Below are positions 24,818-33,729 of a stretch of 64,000 nucleotides of DNA, in pieces; the first letter of the stretch is position 1; the number at the start of each line of letters is the position of its first letter. The translations under genes were made by a program, and so were the position numbers. A model generated the notes under the pieces. It was not told where the DNA came from, searched no databases, and saw only the letters and a list, made by a program, of their open reading frames with translations. The stretch comes from CAYUZU01 sp964448675 (GTDB taxonomy: Bacteria; Planctomycetota; Phycisphaerae; UBA1845; Fen-1342): assembly GCA_964448675.1 (NCBI GenBank), contig CAYUZU010000002.1, forward strand, positions 186,001-250,000, in the 5' to 3' direction.

Positions 24818-26161
24818 TCAGTCGATCTTGATCGTCGCGGCGCCCGTCGTCTTGCGCCGCCGCAGTGCCCGCAGGTTGTCCCACAACGTGCCGCTTTGCA
24901 AGACCGCAGCGCCGACGATGATAACACCTTTGACGATGTCCTGGATCTCGCTGGATACGCCGCGCAGGTCGAGGATGTTCGTGAGATAGCCGAAGATCAT
25001 GATGCCCACGAGCGTGCCGAGGATGCTGCCGCGGCCCCCCATCAGGCTGGTGCCGCCGATGACGACGGCCGCGATCGCGTCGAGCTCCTTCATCTGGCCG
25101 GCGGTGGCCAGGCCCTGTTTGTAATTGGCACAGAACAGGACGGCCGCCAAGCCCGCCAGCAGCCCACTCGCGGTGTAGACGAACACCTTCACCGCATCGA
25201 CCGGCACACCCGCGAGGCGCGAGGTCTCCTCGTTGCCGCCGACCGCGAAGATGTAGCGGCCCAGGGGGTACTTCTTCAGCAGCACGGCCGCCAAAGCCCA
25301 ACACCCGAGCATGAACAGGCCGGGAATCGGGATGAGCTTGATCTCGTGCACGCGGCCGCTGCGCAGTTCCTTGGTGCCCACGGTCAGGATCGGTTCGCCA
25401 AGTTGCTCGAATGACTTGGGGGCGCCGGCCTGCGTCTCGGTCTGCATGTAGATCGAGTGCACCCGGCCGCCCTCGCCCGCGATGAGCTTGGCCAGGCCGA
25501 CGGCCGAGATCATCATCGCCAGGGTAACGATAAACGGCTGCAGCCCGGTCTTGGCGATGATCAGGCCGTTGATCATCCCCATCATGCCCCCGACCAGCGG
25601 CACCAGCAGCAGAACGAGCCAGGTTGGGGCGCCGGCGGTTGGGTCCGAAACGCGCCAGGCGACAAATGTGCCCACGCCCACCGCCGCCACGATCACGCCC
25701 ACGGTGGCCGCCACCGCGGTCGAACGCCGCAGCCAGCGCTTCACGACGGCATAACCAGCCAACCCCGCGAAGATCGCGAGTGCGGGCAGCACGATCTCGT
25801 GAGCCCGGCTGAACGCGGCCTCGCTTTCCCCGATGGCGCCGTGCATGACGAGCATCGCGCAAACCACACTGCACAGCGACAGCACACTGCCGACGGACAG
25901 GTCGATGCCCGCCGTCAGGATCACCATTGTCATCCCGACCGCGAGGATTCCGTTAATGGACACCTGTTGCAGGACGTTGCGCTGGTTGCCGATGGTCAGA
26001 AACTGGTCCGATAGCAGCATCCCCGCCAGGAACAGCGCCCCGAGCCCCGCGAAAAGCGTGATATAGCGCATCAGCCCCGTGTAGCCGCGTTGGGGCGGCG
26101 GCGAACCGGGCGGCGTCGATGCGGCCGCCGTCGCGTGCTGTCGCTGATCCTCGTCCGTCAT
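24818..26161 (-). CDS. Sugar ABC transporter permease (RbsC-like), enlarged
   Basis: This 447-residue inner-membrane permease carries the BPD_transp_2 signatures ILTAGIDLSVGSVLSL near the N-terminus, AVGGNEETSRLAGVPV in the cytoplasmic loop and AAVVIGGTSLMGGRGSILGT near the end. It is about 120 residues longer than typical RbsC. The extra length is in a segment after the second helix pair (roughly residues 105-190) that adds two hydrophobic helices with RWLRRSTAVAAT between them, plus a polar periplasmic-looking loop around residues 250-285. Start candidates are ATG at 26161, 26173 and 26200; 26161 is chosen because it still leaves a normal Ser/Pro-rich leader. Confidence 0.9.
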   Translation of the reverse strand: MTDEDQRQHATAAASTPPGSPPPQRGYTGLMRYITLFAGLGALFLAGMLLSDQFLTIGNQRNVLQQVSINGILAVGMTMVILTAGIDLSVGSVLSLCSVVCAMLVMHGAIGESEAAFSRAHEIVLPALAIFAGLAGYAVVKRWLRRSTAVAATVGVIVAAVGVGTFVAWRVSDPTAGAPTWLVLLLVPLVGGMMGMINGLIIAKTGLQPFIVTLAMMISAVGLAKLIAGEGGRVHSIYMQTETQAGAPKSFEQLGEPILTVGTKELRSGRVHEIKLIPIPGLFMLGCWALAAVLLKKYPLGRYIFAVGGNEETSRLAGVPVDAVKVFVYTASGLLAGLAAVLFCANYKQGLATAGQMKELDAIAAVVIGGTSLMGGRGSILGTLVGIMIFGYLTNILDLRGVSSEIQDIVKGVIIVGAAVLQSGTLWDNLRALRRRKTTGAATIKID

Positions 26162-26327
26162 GGAGCCGCCCATCTTAGCGTCAGCCCCCGCCGATCGCAC
26201 CCGCCGGCGATTGAACTGAACCGTTATTGCTCTAGAATGCCCGGTCTGTTACGTGCCGTCGGCGCCGGCAGATCGCACGCCCGCGGCACCCCGAGTGACC
26301 GAACCGGAACCCACGCGGGCACCTGCG

Positions 26328-28157
26328 ATGGCCAAAGACGAAATCCGTACCATTCTCGCCACCGATTGCGGGTCGACGACGACCAAGGCCATCCTCATTG
26401 ACCTCAAGGAGGGTGAGTACCGCCTCGTTTCCCGCGGCGAAGCCCCCACCACCGTCGAGGCCCCCGCCGAGGATGTCACCCGAGGCGTCATCAACGCCGT
26501 CGGCGAGATCGAGGATCTCACGGGCCGCAAGTTTATCAAGGACGACCGAATCTGGAACCCGCGCGATGGGGAGAATGGCTGCGATGCTTACGTCGGCACG
26601 AGCAGCGCGGGCGGCGGCCTGCAGATGATGGTCGCCGGCGTGGTCAAGTCCATGACCGCCGAGAGCGCCGCCCGCGCCGCACTGGGGGCCGGTGCGATCG
26701 TGATGGACACGCTCGCCACGAATGACGGTCGGCTCAATCACGAGCGCATCGAGCGCATCCGCTCGATGCGGCCTGACATGATCCTCGTCTCCGGCGGCAC
26801 CGACGGCGGCACGGTCAAGCACGTGGTCGAGATGGGCCAGATCATCGGGGCGGCCGACCCCAAGCCGCGCTTTGGTGTCGGGTTCAAGCTGCCGGTCATC
26901 TACGCTGGCAACGTCAAGGCACGCGCGGAGATCGAGCGGATTCTGGCGGAAAAGGCCGCCCTCTACCTCGTCGAGAACATCCGGCCAACCCTCGAGACCG
27001 AGAATCTGGGTCCAGCCCGCGACAAGATCCACGATCTGTTCCTGGAACACGTCATGGCTCAGGCGCCGGGCTACAGCAAGCTCATGACGTGGACGACCGT
27101 ACCCCTAATGCCCACGCCGGGGGCCGTCGGCCTGATCATGCAACTCATTGCCGACCGCGAGGGGATCCAGGTGGCGGGTGTGGATATCGGCGGTGCGACA
27201 ACCGATGTATTCAGTGTGTTCCGGGCCGACCAGGAAGACCCCGATAGCGCGACAATCTTCAATCGAACGGTAAGCGCCAACCTGGGAATGAGTTACAGCA
27301 TCTTCAATGTTGTAGCCGAAACCGGTTTCGGTAATGTGGTCCGGTGGGTCCCGCTGGATCTCGACGAACGCGAGATCCGCAACCGCATTCGCAACAAGAT
27401 GATCCGTCCCACCACCATCCCGCAGACGCTGGACGAGCTCATGATCGAGCAGGCCATCTGCCGCGAGGCCCTGCGCCTGGCGTTCGTGCAGCACAAGCAG
27501 ATGGCGGTCGGGCTCAAGGGCGTGCAACAGCAGCGCACGATCGCGGATGCATTCACGCAGGAGCTTTCCGGCCAAACTCTGGTCGACATGATGGGCCTGG
27601 ACATGATCGTGGGCTCCGGCGGTGTGCTCTCGCACAGCCCGCGCCGGCAGCAGGCGGCGCTGATGATGATCGACGGCTTCCAGCCCGAGGGTCTCACCGA
27701 GCTTACCGTCGACTCGATCTTCATGATGCCGCAACTCGGCGTGCTCAGCACGGTGCATGAGGACGCCGCGTTGCAGGTCTTCAACAAGGACTGCCTGATT
27801 CGCCTGGGCTGGTGCATCGCGCCGGTCACCACCCGCCGCTCAAAGCCCGGCCAAACCTGCATGACGGTCGAGATCAGGTCGGCGGGCGCGACCGAGCGGC
27901 ACGAAGTACGCGTGGGCGATCTCATCGTGGTTCCGCTGGAAGCCGGCCAGAGAGCGACAATCACCGCCAGTCCCGCCAAGGGCTATGACCTCGGGCTGGG
28001 GCCAGGCAACACCGTGGTCCGCGAAATCGGCGGCGGATTGGTCGGAATCGTGCTGGATGGCCGCGGCAGGCCGCTGGAGCTGCCGGCGGATCAGGGCCGA
28101 CGGGTGGACCTGCTGCGTGCCTGGAATGCGGCGCTGGATATTTATCCGGAACCGTGA
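26328..28157 (+). CDS. GlmL/MutL-family ATPase (methylaspartate-mutase-associated type)
   Basis: This large ASKHA-fold protein of 609 residues resembles GlmL, the chaperone-like accessory of B12-dependent glutamate mutase, not the mismatch-repair MutL. The two nucleotide-binding signatures are visible: ILATDCGSTTTKAILIDL at the N-terminus and VAGVDIGGATTDVFSV in the middle. Other conserved-looking stretches are CDAYVGTSSAGGGLQMMVAG, ILVSGGTDGG, PVIYAGNV and MIVGSGGVLSH. The start is placed at ATG 26328 because the family begins at the first nucleotide motif; a GTG at 26253 would add a Pro-rich tail. No mutase subunits are encoded nearby, so the client is unknown. It is divergent from the ABC permease gene. 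Confidence 0.85.
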   Translation: MAKDEIRTILATDCGSTTTKAILIDLKEGEYRLVSRGEAPTTVEAPAEDVTRGVINAVGEIEDLTGRKFIKDDRIWNPRDGENGCDAYVGTSSAGGGLQMMVAGVVKSMTAESAARAALGAGAIVMDTLATNDGRLNHERIERIRSMRPDMILVSGGTDGGTVKHVVEMGQIIGAADPKPRFGVGFKLPVIYAGNVKARAEIERILAEKAALYLVENIRPTLETENLGPARDKIHDLFLEHVMAQAPGYSKLMTWTTVPLMPTPGAVGLIMQLIADREGIQVAGVDIGGATTDVFSVFRADQEDPDSATIFNRTVSANLGMSYSIFNVVAETGFGNVVRWVPLDLDEREIRNRIRNKMIRPTTIPQTLDELMIEQAICREALRLAFVQHKQMAVGLKGVQQQRTIADAFTQELSGQTLVDMMGLDMIVGSGGVLSHSPRRQQAALMMIDGFQPEGLTELTVDSIFMMPQLGVLSTVHEDAALQVFNKDCLIRLGWCIAPVTTRRSKPGQTCMTVEIRSAGATERHEVRVGDLIVVPLEAGQRATITASPAKGYDLGLGPGNTVVREIGGGLVGIVLDGRGRPLELPADQGRRVDLLRAWNAALDIYPEP

Positions 28158-28203
28158 TCAGGCACTTTTTTGAATGTGCGTGCCAATTCTGGTGCAACCA
28201 GGC

Positions 28204-28209
28204 TATAAT
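28204..28209 (+). promoter_or_regulatory. Consensus -10 box (TATAAT) upstream of the beta-helix gene
   Basis: A perfect TATAAT lies about 60 bp before the ATG at 28270. A weak TGCCAA 17 bp upstream (28181-28186) could serve as a -35. This supports starting the downstream gene at 28270 and not at 28174. Confidence 0.45.
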
Positions 28210-28269
28210 GAAACGGTTAATTCTTCCGTTCAACTCGTCTTGGAAGATCACTGTAATCTGGTGAGCTTT

Positions 28270-29658
28270 ATGAGTGCCGGTCCCGTTACCGAATCCGCTG
28301 TCGTGCCGACCAACGGCATGGTCATCCGCAGTAATACCCAGCTGCGCCCGGGCGTCTATTACCTCCCTGACGGCGTTGTCATCGATGCCGACGGCGTCAC
28401 CCTCGAGGGCAACGGCGCCATCATCCTCGGCCATGACCGCCGCGGCGTAGGAATCACCGTAGACGGCCACCGCGACGTGACCATCCGCAACGTCCGGGCG
28501 CGCGAGTACTACCACGGCATCGCGGCGCGCGGCTGCCGCGGGCTGACTCTCGAGCAGAACCAGATCACCTCCACCGCCGAGGTCGAGACCAACACCGTCT
28601 TTCTCAACATTTGGACGCCGATCGAGGACGCTTACGGGGCGGCGATCCTGCTTGACCGGGTGAGCGACGCCCGCGTCCACGACAACGACCTTCAGCACCA
28701 GATGAACGGCCTGCTGAGCTATAACTGCACCCGGCTGGACGTGCGGCGGAACTCGGCCTGCTACAACAGTGGCTTCGGGTTTCACCTGTTCCAGACGTGC
28801 GACTCGGTCTTCGAGCAGAACTGGGCCGACTACTGCAATCGCTACGAGCCCCGGGACGAGGACGGGCCGATCGTCGGCGTGGGCCACTACGGCCACATGG
28901 GCGCGGACGCCACCGGCTTTCTCCTCGTGCAGAAGTCCTGTAACAACGTGTTCCGGCACAACTTCGCCCGCTGCGGCGGCGACGGGTTTTTCCTGGCCGG
29001 GCGCAACCCCGAAGGCGAGGATGTCGGCTGCGACGGGAACCTCTTCGAGGGCAACGATGCCTCGCTGAGCCCCAACATCGCGTTCGAGGCGACGTTCAGC
29101 CGTGGGAATATCTTCCGCAACAACTGGGCGGACCGGGGCAACTTCGGCTTCTGGCTGGGGTACTCCAGCGAGAACATCGTCGAAGGCAACCGCATGCTCT
29201 ACAACCGGCAGGCCGGCATTGCGGTCGAGCACGGGGCGAATTTCGAAGTGCGCGACAACGATTTTCAGAGCAACGGGACCGGGCTGCTGATCTGGAGTCG
29301 CTTCGTGGATGCGTTCCAGGCGTGGCCCGGGACCAACCGCACGTCGCACGACTGGCTCATCGAGAACAACCGCTTCCTGCGCAACGAGTGCGGCATCGCC
29401 ATCCGCGCCGATCGCGACCACGGCATCCGGCCCGACGGCTCCGATGATTGCGGCAAGCCCGAACTGCGGCCGCGCGATCACACCATTCGCGGCAACGACA
29501 TCCAGGACAACCGCGTCGGCATTCACCTGTTGTGCGCCGACCGCACGGTGATCGAGCAGAACAAGATCAACAAGAACGTCGAGGCGGACGTCCGGCGCGA
29601 GGACGATGTCGATACCAAGCTCGGTCACAATCTCGGCATGCGCGGGGCCTACCTCTAA
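28270..29658 (+). CDS. Right-handed parallel beta-helix repeat protein
   Basis: This 462-residue protein is made of beta-helix coils of the NosD/pectate-lyase-like type, with many N-x-x-x-N-N/D-x-x turns: GVTLEGNGAII, DVTIRNVRA, LTLEQNQITS, ARVHDNDLQHQ, LDVRRNSACYN, CNNVFRHNFARCGGDGFFLAGRNP, NIVEGNRMLYN and TIRGNDIQDNRVGIHL. No signal peptide is visible with the start at 28270 (or with the longer frame from 28174), which is unusual for this mostly secreted fold. It may be cytoplasmic or exported another way. Carbohydrate binding or processing is the usual role of the fold (family knowledge), but no catalytic residues can be assigned. Confidence 0.8.
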   Translation: MSAGPVTESAVVPTNGMVIRSNTQLRPGVYYLPDGVVIDADGVTLEGNGAIILGHDRRGVGITVDGHRDVTIRNVRAREYYHGIAARGCRGLTLEQNQITSTAEVETNTVFLNIWTPIEDAYGAAILLDRVSDARVHDNDLQHQMNGLLSYNCTRLDVRRNSACYNSGFGFHLFQTCDSVFEQNWADYCNRYEPRDEDGPIVGVGHYGHMGADATGFLLVQKSCNNVFRHNFARCGGDGFFLAGRNPEGEDVGCDGNLFEGNDASLSPNIAFEATFSRGNIFRNNWADRGNFGFWLGYSSENIVEGNRMLYNRQAGIAVEHGANFEVRDNDFQSNGTGLLIWSRFVDAFQAWPGTNRTSHDWLIENNRFLRNECGIAIRADRDHGIRPDGSDDCGKPELRPRDHTIRGNDIQDNRVGIHLLCADRTVIEQNKINKNVEADVRREDDVDTKLGHNLGMRGAYL

Positions 29659-29704
29659 ACGGGTAACAGCGTAACAACGTAACCAGGGGACAGGGGGCCC
29701 CGCG

Positions 29705-30208
29705 CTACAGCCAGTCGGCGATCGGGCGGACGTGCTCGCTGAAGGCCGCGGTCGGCATGTTTACGGTGCCCCACTTCGGACTGCGCACCCGCGCGTGCAG
29801 CGCGTATTCGTCCACCGACACCCCGGCGAACACGTAGCGTGCTTCGCGGAATACGTGCACGATCTCCGCCGGCGGTTCGCCCGGGGCCTCCAGGCGGTAC
29901 GCGAAAACCAGCAGTGCACCGAAGCCGACCCCGAAGACCTGTTCCCACTGCTTGAGGCCGTCGAGATCGTCCTGGGTGACCCAGTTCTCCCACGCGGGTC
30001 GGGCGCTGCGCTTGCGGCTGGCCCAGCGCCGCCCCTTGATGTCGACCAGCCAGTTCGTTCCGCGCTCGGAATACACGATGAAGTCGAAGCTCTTCAGCTT
30101 CGCGTCGCGAAACGCGGCCCGCTTGGCCTCGTCGACGGCCACGTACGGTATCTGGTGGCCGCGCAGGTAATCCTCGAAAGCCGCTTCATAGTCGACGTGT
30201 GACTTCAA
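29705..30208 (-). CDS. HYExAFE family protein, possible PD-(D/E)xK nuclease-like fold
   Basis: This 167-residue protein begins at a TTG with GGGGAA about seven bases upstream. The N-terminus reads HVDYEAAFEDYLR, the HYExAFE signature (with D for the first variable position) found in a family of uncharacterised, mainly planctomycete proteins. A following segment, SFDFIVYSERGTNWLVDIKGRRW, has the spacing of a PD-(D/E)xK nuclease core (Asp, then D-x-K). A GVGFGALLVFAYRLE strand follows. The nuclease idea is inference. It sits downstream of mfd on the same strand, 58 bp away, which would suit a DNA-related role. Confidence 0.75.
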   Translation of the reverse strand: MKSHVDYEAAFEDYLRGHQIPYVAVDEAKRAAFRDAKLKSFDFIVYSERGTNWLVDIKGRRWASRKRSARPAWENWVTQDDLDGLKQWEQVFGVGFGALLVFAYRLEAPGEPPAEIVHVFREARYVFAGVSVDEYALHARVRSPKWGTVNMPTAAFSEHVRPIADWL

Positions 30209-30266
30209 TCGCGCGTTCCCCGTGACGGGTGTCCACCCGTATTATGGCCGACACCCGGCCGCGCAG

Positions 30267-33200
30267 CTACTCCGCGCGGGTTTGCGTCGCGACCGCCGCC
30301 CCGGCGGCCCGCGGCCCATCGCCAGGGCCCAGCTGCCTGCGCAGCACGGCCAGCAGCGTCGCCGGCTCCAGGCAGCGTTTCGGCACGCGCCAGTGCACGG
30401 TGTTGCGGTCGGGCACGCGCGGCGAGCCCGGGCCGTCAGCCAGCAAAGGCTCGACCTGCCGCACGTCGTCGACCGCGAAAACGACGTCCGGCTCGTCGAT
30501 CACGATCGAGCGAATGCCCCACGGCTGCGCCAGCACACGAATCTCAGCCAACGTGAGCAACGTCGCCACGCCCTCCGGCAACGGCCCGAACGCGTCGCGC
30601 AAATCGTCGCGCAACACCGTCAGGTCATCCAGCGTGCGACATGCCGACAATCGCTTGTACACCTCCATCCGCTGGCGATCGGCGCGGACATAGGCCCGCG
30701 GCACGGTTGCCGAGATGCCGAGCGAGAGGTTGACCGGGCGGTGCGGGTCGGCCGGCTCGTTGCGCATGCGCTTGACGGCCTGTTCGAGCAACTGGCAGTA
30801 CATCTCGTAGCCGACCGCTTCGATATGGCCGGACTGCTCGGCGCCGAGGATGTTGCCGGCGCCGCGAATCTCCAGATCACGCATCGCGATCTGGAACCCG
30901 GCGCCCAGGTCACTGTAGTGCTCCAACGCCTTCAAGCGGCGGGCGGCGTTTTCCTTCACCGGGTGCTTGGGCGACAGCAGGCCATAGGCGTACGCCCGGT
31001 GCTTGGACCGCCCCACGCGCCCGCGGAGCTGGTGCAGGTCGGCCAGGCCGAAGCGTTCGGCGCGATTGATGAAGATGGTGTTGGCCGACGGGATGTCGAG
31101 GCCGGACTCGATGATGTTGGTCGATACCAGGACGTCCGCCTCGCGTTGCAGGAAGCGGTACATTACCTCCTCCAGCTCGTGGCCACTCATCTGTCCGTGG
31201 CCGACAACGAACCGCGCCTCCGGGACGATCGTTCGCAGCCGATTGGCCACGTTGTGGATGTCACGCACGAAATTGTGCACGAAGTAGACCTGCCCGTCGC
31301 GGTTGAGCTCGCGCAGGATCGCGTCGCGGATGAGCTTGTCGTCCCACAGTCGAACCTGGGTGACGATCGCGCGCCGGTCGGCCGGCGCCGTCTGCAACGA
31401 GCTGATGTCGCGGATGCCAAGCATTGACAGGTGCAGCGTGCGCGGGATGGGCGTGGCGGTCAGCGTGAGCACGTCCACCGTCGCGCGCAGCCGCTTGAGC
31501 CGCTCCTTGGCTTCGACGCCGAAGCGCTGCTCCTCGTCGATGATGACCAGACCGAGGTCGGCGAAACGCACGTCCTTCGACAGCAGCCGGTGCGTGCCGA
31601 TGAGCACATCGATGCGCCCCTTGCGGGTCTGCTCGATGACCTTGGCCTGCTCCTTCCTCGTGCGGAAGCGTGACAGCACGTCGACGCTGAACGGATAGTC
31701 CGCCATGCGCTCGCGGAAGGTCTGGTGATGCTGTTCAGCGAGCACGGTCGTCGGCACCAGCACCGCGACCTGCCGGCCGTATTCCACCGCCTTGAACGCG
31801 GCCCGCATCGCCAGTTCGGTCTTGCCGTAGCCCACGTCGCCGCAAAGCAGCCGGTCCATCGGCCGCGGCCGGGTCATGTCGCCCTTGATTTCCTCGAGGG
31901 CGCGAAGCTGGTCGTGTGTCTCGGCATAGAGGAACGACCCTTCGAATTCCCGCTGCCAGTCGGTGTCCTGCGGATAGGCGATGCCCGCCTCGGCGGCGCG
32001 CTTCGCCTGGATCGCCAGCAGGTCGGCCGCGAGGTCGGTGACCGCCTCCGCGACACGCTGCTTGGCCTTCTTCCACCCGCTGCCACCGAGCTTGCTCAGC
32101 TTGGGCTTGCCGCGGACGCTGCCGATGTACTTCTGCACGACGTGGATCTGGCTGATCGGCACGTGCACCACGGCTTCGTCGGCGAACTCGAGCGCGAGGT
32201 ACTCGTCGGTGCGGCCATCGCGCGTCAGCGTCTTGAGCCCCTGGAAGCGGCCGATGCCGTGGGCCACGTGGACCACATGATCCCCCGTCGCCAGGTCGAA
32301 GAAGCTGTCGATCGGCCGCGCCGGCTGTACGCGGCGCAGCGTGCGGCGCTGGCGATAGCGGTGGAACAGCTCGTGGTGCGGCACGTACGCCGTGGATTGC
32401 CAGCGGAAGCCGCGGTGAACCACGCCGATGGCGGTGTCGACCGCGGGCGGCGGGTCCTGCTGGTCGAGCAGTTCGATGAAGCGCTGCCGCTCGGGCAGGT
32501 TGTCGCACAGGACGATGACATCGGTCTCTTCGGACAGTGTGGCCAGCGCGGCCAGGGCCTCGGTCGATTTGGGCTCGAACTGCGGTAGGCTGCCGACGTC
32601 GAAGCGCACGGCGCGGTCCGCAATCCCCGTGAAGCGGTGCAGGTAGAGCTGCGCGAAGCCGTTCGCGCGGCGAAAGACCGCATCCGGCGTGATGACGCCG
32701 ACACGCTCTCCCAGGCGTTGCAGGAAGGTCCGGCCCATCTCCTGGATCTCGCCCGGCTCGTGCAGGGCGACGATCGTGTCGGGCGGCAGGTGCGACAGGA
32801 AGTTGCTCGTGGCCCCTTCGTGCCGCGCGTCGTCCCGCGAAAAGGACAACGACGGGAGCTGCACCTGCCCCAGCGTGTGTGACGACCGCTGCGTGCCGGC
32901 GTCGAACAGGCGGATCGACTCCACCTCGTCGCCGAAGAACTCGATCCGCACCGGGTCGAGATGCGCATTCGAGAACACGTCGACGATACCGCCGCGGCGC
33001 GCGAAGTCCCCCGGCACCTCCACCGCGTCGCAGCGCTGGAAGCCGTGCTCGGTGAGCCAGGCCGCCAGCTCGTCCGGGTCCAGCCGCTGCCCGACCTCCA
33101 CCGGTCGCGAGCGGGCACGAATGGCCTCGGCCGACGGCACCGGCTGCATGAGGGCCATGATCGGGGCCACCACCAGCGGCGGGCGCTGGTCGAAGACCGC

Positions 33201-33569
33201 TGGCCCGGTAGCGTCTGTCCCGGTCTCACCGGCCGCCCGCCCGCTCATCAGGCTCACACACAGCCGCAGGCGTTCGGCGGCGAGCTCGTCGGGGACGGTC
33301 ACCTCCTGGGGGAGCGCATCGAGCTGCGGCAGCAGTTCGGGGGCGGTCCCGGTCGCCGTCTCGACGTCGTCGCGCAGGTCATCGGCCTCGTCGCTGTGCG
33401 CGGTGATGATGAGCAGCGGCCGGCCGAGCCGCTGGGCGATGATGCCGGCCAGAATGGGCGCGGAGGATCCCCACAAGCCTTCGGCCGCGACGGGGGTGTC
33501 ACCCGCTTGCAGCAGCCGAGTCAGCTCTTCAACGCGTGCATCTTTGCGGATGGCTTCGAACACATCCAC
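30267..33569 (-). CDS. mfd: Transcription-repair coupling factor
   Basis: This ATP-dependent translocase removes RNA polymerase stalled at DNA lesions and recruits UvrA. The 1100 residues (E. coli about 1148) show the normal order: UvrB-like N-terminal module (ALPQEVTVPDELAAERL, VVEVPGDFARRGGIVDVF), RNA-polymerase-interacting CarD-like domain (DHVVHVAHGIGRFQGL), then the RecG-like motor with DRLLCGDVGYGKTELAMR (Walker A, near residue 575), VLVPTTVLAEQH, IIDEEQRFGVEAKERL, TLTATPIPRTLHLSML and ALVSTNIIESGLDIP-type motif (VLVSTNIIESGLDIPSANT), and a TRCF C-terminal domain. The start is a GTG at 33569. Confidence 0.96.
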   Translation of the reverse strand: MDVFEAIRKDARVEELTRLLQAGDTPVAAEGLWGSSAPILAGIIAQRLGRPLLIITAHSDEADDLRDDVETATGTAPELLPQLDALPQEVTVPDELAAERLRLCVSLMSGRAAGETGTDATGPAVFDQRPPLVVAPIMALMQPVPSAEAIRARSRPVEVGQRLDPDELAAWLTEHGFQRCDAVEVPGDFARRGGIVDVFSNAHLDPVRIEFFGDEVESIRLFDAGTQRSSHTLGQVQLPSLSFSRDDARHEGATSNFLSHLPPDTIVALHEPGEIQEMGRTFLQRLGERVGVITPDAVFRRANGFAQLYLHRFTGIADRAVRFDVGSLPQFEPKSTEALAALATLSEETDVIVLCDNLPERQRFIELLDQQDPPPAVDTAIGVVHRGFRWQSTAYVPHHELFHRYRQRRTLRRVQPARPIDSFFDLATGDHVVHVAHGIGRFQGLKTLTRDGRTDEYLALEFADEAVVHVPISQIHVVQKYIGSVRGKPKLSKLGGSGWKKAKQRVAEAVTDLAADLLAIQAKRAAEAGIAYPQDTDWQREFEGSFLYAETHDQLRALEEIKGDMTRPRPMDRLLCGDVGYGKTELAMRAAFKAVEYGRQVAVLVPTTVLAEQHHQTFRERMADYPFSVDVLSRFRTRKEQAKVIEQTRKGRIDVLIGTHRLLSKDVRFADLGLVIIDEEQRFGVEAKERLKRLRATVDVLTLTATPIPRTLHLSMLGIRDISSLQTAPADRRAIVTQVRLWDDKLIRDAILRELNRDGQVYFVHNFVRDIHNVANRLRTIVPEARFVVGHGQMSGHELEEVMYRFLQREADVLVSTNIIESGLDIPSANTIFINRAERFGLADLHQLRGRVGRSKHRAYAYGLLSPKHPVKENAARRLKALEHYSDLGAGFQIAMRDLEIRGAGNILGAEQSGHIEAVGYEMYCQLLEQAVKRMRNEPADPHRPVNLSLGISATVPRAYVRADRQRMEVYKRLSACRTLDDLTVLRDDLRDAFGPLPEGVATLLTLAEIRVLAQPWGIRSIVIDEPDVVFAVDDVRQVEPLLADGPGSPRVPDRNTVHWRVPKRCLEPATLLAVLRRQLGPGDGPRAAGAAVATQTRAE

Positions 33570-33729
33570 GACAGGTATTCTATCGGCGGCCGGCGACGCG
33601 CGTCAGCAATGTCCAGCCCTTTTCGCGGCCGGGCGGCGCGGCGGCCACGGAAACCGTCGCGCGCCGTTTTCGTGGGTCGGGGCATCGGGTATCCTGTTGC
33701 TTTTCGCAGGGCCTGGATGAGAGACCGCG

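Noticed and set aside
26253..26327. GTG start for the GlmL-like protein
   Set aside because: It adds a Pro-rich 25-residue tail not expected in the family and has no ribosome site.
26328..28157. DNA mismatch repair MutL
   Set aside because: No GHKL ATPase motifs are present; the ASKHA nucleotide motifs match the GlmL type, which shares only the name.
27961..29628. 555-codon open frame antisense to the beta-helix gene
   Set aside because: It mirrors the repeats of the real gene and its low-complexity Val/Ala/Asp composition is a frame artefact.
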